This document shows positions 62,338 through 64,000 of a DNA stretch of 64,000 nt, piece after piece (within the stretch, counting starts at the first letter, position 1; every line of letters starts with the position of its first letter). The notes under the pieces are model-generated. The model was not told the origin of the DNA. It made no database searches and saw only the letters and a program-made list of their open reading frames with translations. This DNA is from Clostridia bacterium (GTDB lineage: Bacteria > Bacillota_A > Clostridia > Oscillospirales > CAG-272), in NCBI GenBank assembly GCA_017466455.1, contig JAFTUD010000001.1, positions 62,001 through 126,000 of the forward strand. Direction: 5' to 3'. A program made the position numbers and the translations under genes.

Positions 62338-63702
62338 TTAGTTATTCTTAAATAATGACAAAGCATCATAAACGCTTCTTATATCAATTATAGATACATC
62401 ATGCGGTATTTTGAGCTTTTTTCTATCGCTCTTTTGCGGAATTGCAATAGTAGTAAAGCCAAGACGGTAGCTCTCGCTAATCCTCTTTTGAAGCTCGGAA
62501 ATCGTACGGCACTCGCCCGCCAAGCCAAGCTCACCCATTGCAATCACATTTTGTGGCACAGGTATGTCCTTAATGCTTGAAATAAGCGCAAGCGAGAGCG
62601 CAAGGTCAATGCTCGGCTCATCAAGCTTAAGACCGCCGACAACATTTAGATAAATGTCGCATTGAGAGAATTTAAGTCCAAGTCGCTTTTCCAAAATCGC
62701 AATAATAAGACACGCCCTGTTGTAGTCAAGACCGTTTGCGGTCCTTCTCGGCTGTTGGAATGATGTCGGAGTAACAAGCGCTTGAATTTCCGCAATAATA
62801 GGACGCGTACCTTCCATAATGCACACAGCACAGCTTCCGCTAACACCCTCGGGGCGACCCGAAAGTAGCATTTCCGACGGATTTTGCACCTCATAAAGCC
62901 CCTTGTCAGTCATTTCAAATACGCCAATCTCATTTGTTGAGCCGTATCTGTTTTTAATAGCCCTTATAATACGGTATGACTGCATGCGCTCACCCTCAAA
63001 GTAAAGCACTGCATCAACCATATGCTCAAGCACCTTAGGTCCTGCGATAATTCCGTCCTTGTTCACATGCCCGACAAGCACTATTGAAATTCCTTGACTC
63101 TTAGCCTTCGCAATGAACTTAACCGCACATTCCTTGACCTGATTTACACTGCCAGGAATAGATGCGCACGAGGGGTCAAACATTGTTTGAATAGAGTCAA
63201 TTATCATCACCTCGGGCTTGATTTTATCCGCTTGAGCGATTATATTGTCAACATTCGTTTCCGTCATTACATATGTTTCCGAGCCCGATAGCTCAAGCCT
63301 CTCGGAGCGAAGCTTTAGCTGACCCTTTGACTCCTCTCCCGAAACATATAAAATCCTTGATGATATCTGTGAGCATATTTGCATAAGCAAAGTAGACTTA
63401 CCAATTCCGGGCTCACCAGCCAAAAGCACGACCGACCCGCTTACAATTCCACCGCCAAGCACCCTGTCAAGCTCCGAAATCCCCGTTGATGTGCGAATAT
63501 ATTCGGGCATTTCCATATCGTCAAAGCGCACCGCATCAGCCGAGTCCGAAATGATGGAGCTGCGCTTCATCTTCACCTCGGGAGTCTGCGTATATGTTTC
63601 CTCAACAAAGGTATTCCAGCTCTTGCAGTTAGGGCAACAGCCAAGCCACTTAGGAGCTTGATAATCACATTCCGTGCATACATAAACAGTCTTGCTTTTC
63701 AT
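62338..63702 (-). CDS. radA: DNA repair protein RadA
   Basis: Processes branched recombination intermediates together with RecA. It is 454 residues, normal length. The N-terminal zinc finger is CTECDYQAPKWLGCCPNC (9-26). The RecA-like core has Walker A GEPGIGKSTLL, the RadA-specific KNRYGSTNEIGVFEM, and a C-terminal Lon-protease-like domain (GGLKLDEPSIDLALSLALISS). AGAGGAAG before the ATG. Own promoter; downstream of a cell-wall amidase gene on the same strand. Confidence 0.97.
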   Translation of the reverse strand: MKSKTVYVCTECDYQAPKWLGCCPNCKSWNTFVEETYTQTPEVKMKRSSIISDSADAVRFDDMEMPEYIRTSTGISELDRVLGGGIVSGSVVLLAGEPGIGKSTLLMQICSQISSRILYVSGEESKGQLKLRSERLELSGSETYVMTETNVDNIIAQADKIKPEVMIIDSIQTMFDPSCASIPGSVNQVKECAVKFIAKAKSQGISIVLVGHVNKDGIIAGPKVLEHMVDAVLYFEGERMQSYRIIRAIKNRYGSTNEIGVFEMTDKGLYEVQNPSEMLLSGRPEGVSGSCAVCIMEGTRPIIAEIQALVTPTSFQQPRRTANGLDYNRACLIIAILEKRLGLKFSQCDIYLNVVGGLKLDEPSIDLALSLALISSIKDIPVPQNVIAMGELGLAGECRTISELQKRISESYRLGFTTIAIPQKSDRKKLKIPHDVSIIDIRSVYDALSLFKNN

Positions 63703-63780
63703 TTTTAGCTTCCTCTCGTTTTTATTTTCACGATTTTTATGCTTAACGCCAAGTCATAATCGACTCCGTGCTACAAGCTT

Positions 63781-63809
63781 ATCTTATCATATAAAAGTAA
63801 ATTTGTCAA
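63781..63809 (-). promoter_or_regulatory. Promoter of radA
   Basis: Minus strand TTGACA (63809-63804), 17 bp, TAAGAT (63786-63781) preceded by TGA. Confidence 0.7.
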
Positions 63810-63843
63810 ATTCAAATGGCATAAAATTACGACACTATACCGC

Positions 63844-64000
63844 CTAAACCGTCTGTATAACGGAAGAAAAGAGAATAAGCGACAGCTTTAGCCGATATTT
63901 TTCGTTCTTAAGATTTGCAAGCTCGCCCTCATTCGACAAAAATCCGCACTCCACAAGCACCGACACACACTCAAGCGAGGATAAAACAAAAATATCGCTT
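63844..64000 (-). CDS. N-acetylmuramoyl-L-alanine amidase, C-terminal end (cut by window edge)
   Basis: The last 52 codons of a minus-strand gene entering from the right edge. VLVECGFLSNEGELANLKNEKYR is the C-terminal signature of Amidase_3 zinc amidases (CwlD/AmiC type), which cleave the peptide stem from peptidoglycan; the Glu of VECGFLSN is the catalytic residue in the family. Gene name cannot be fixed from the fragment. Confidence 0.85.
   Translation of the reverse strand, partial: SDIFVLSSLECVSVLVECGFLSNEGELANLKNEKYRLKLSLILFSSVIQTV

Overview
The window looks like a chromosomal segment of an uncultured anaerobic Firmicute of the class Clostridia, probably host- or gut-associated. The evidence is strong purine-rich Shine-Dalgarno sites, consensus sigma-A promoters, a CIRCE operator in front of groES-groEL, and Gram-positive family markers (DUF1292, DUF1846, a UPF0735/ThrR-like ACT regulator, an AGCS amino-acid carrier, an ATPase-less sugar ABC system). 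Secreted BspA-type leucine-rich-repeat proteins point the same way. I saw no rRNA, tRNA, prophage or complete insertion sequence. Most of the window is ordinary core chromosome; the unusual content lies in the intergenic DNA and in the secreted-protein and transport loci.

Layout. 1-3446 (minus) is a nucleoside/deoxyribose salvage operon: deoC, deoD, deoB, cdd, then a pyrimidine-nucleoside phosphorylase cut by the left edge. 3667-4647 is an orphan E2-type acyltransferase homologue. 4876-7606 is a probable PPi-dependent phosphofructokinase followed by a DUF1846 protein. 8022-11261 (minus) holds recG and a ROK glucokinase. 11907-23920 (plus) is a 12-kb transport/processing cluster: a very large solute-binding protein, two permeases, an NHL-TPR-Yip1 membrane protein, a DUF5696 secreted protein and two more permeases, with no ATPase. 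24434-28213 holds two tandem BspA-like secreted proteins. 28403-33936 carries aspartate-family amino-acid genes: hom-lysC-asd on the minus strand, divergent from thrC and an ACT regulator. 34059-37178 holds a 53-residue peptide gene converging on a fused MacB-type ABC exporter. 37398-41121 holds an AGCS symporter divergent from groES-groEL and a DUF1292 gene. 41634-46490 holds two further BspA-like proteins flanking an AraC regulator. 46600-53408 is a mixed region (fba, phosphopantetheinyl transferase, cytidylate-kinase-like protein, acpP, a Xer-type recombinase, small membrane proteins, PAP2 phosphatase). 53536-56695 is a GH78-like glycosidase, GNAT and YgjV operon. 56857-64000 holds an MFS transporter, asnB, a fifth BspA-like protein, radA and the end of a cell-wall amidase.

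How it fits together. The cell appears to secrete a family of LRR proteins that share a distinctive C-terminal module. Four of the five have a related 5' region: an inverted repeat containing TTGTGCA, a homopolymeric G tract of 6-10 bases, a consensus promoter and a 5'UTR. That arrangement would suit phase-variable expression. Sugar uptake (the 12-kb cluster, GH78 glycosidase, glucokinase, PPi-PFK, fba) and nucleoside salvage both feed glycolysis.

The intergenic DNA is rich in short structured repeats. These include three arrays of different hairpins joined by a constant octamer-like linker, heptamer arrays (CCGMMYT), a cloverleaf-like fold, a 79-bp duplication, and a hairpin cassette shared by the 3' ends of two unrelated genes. 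The best candidates for something undescribed are the hairpin arrays, the poly-G promoter/BspA system and the DUF5696-Yip1 transport cluster.
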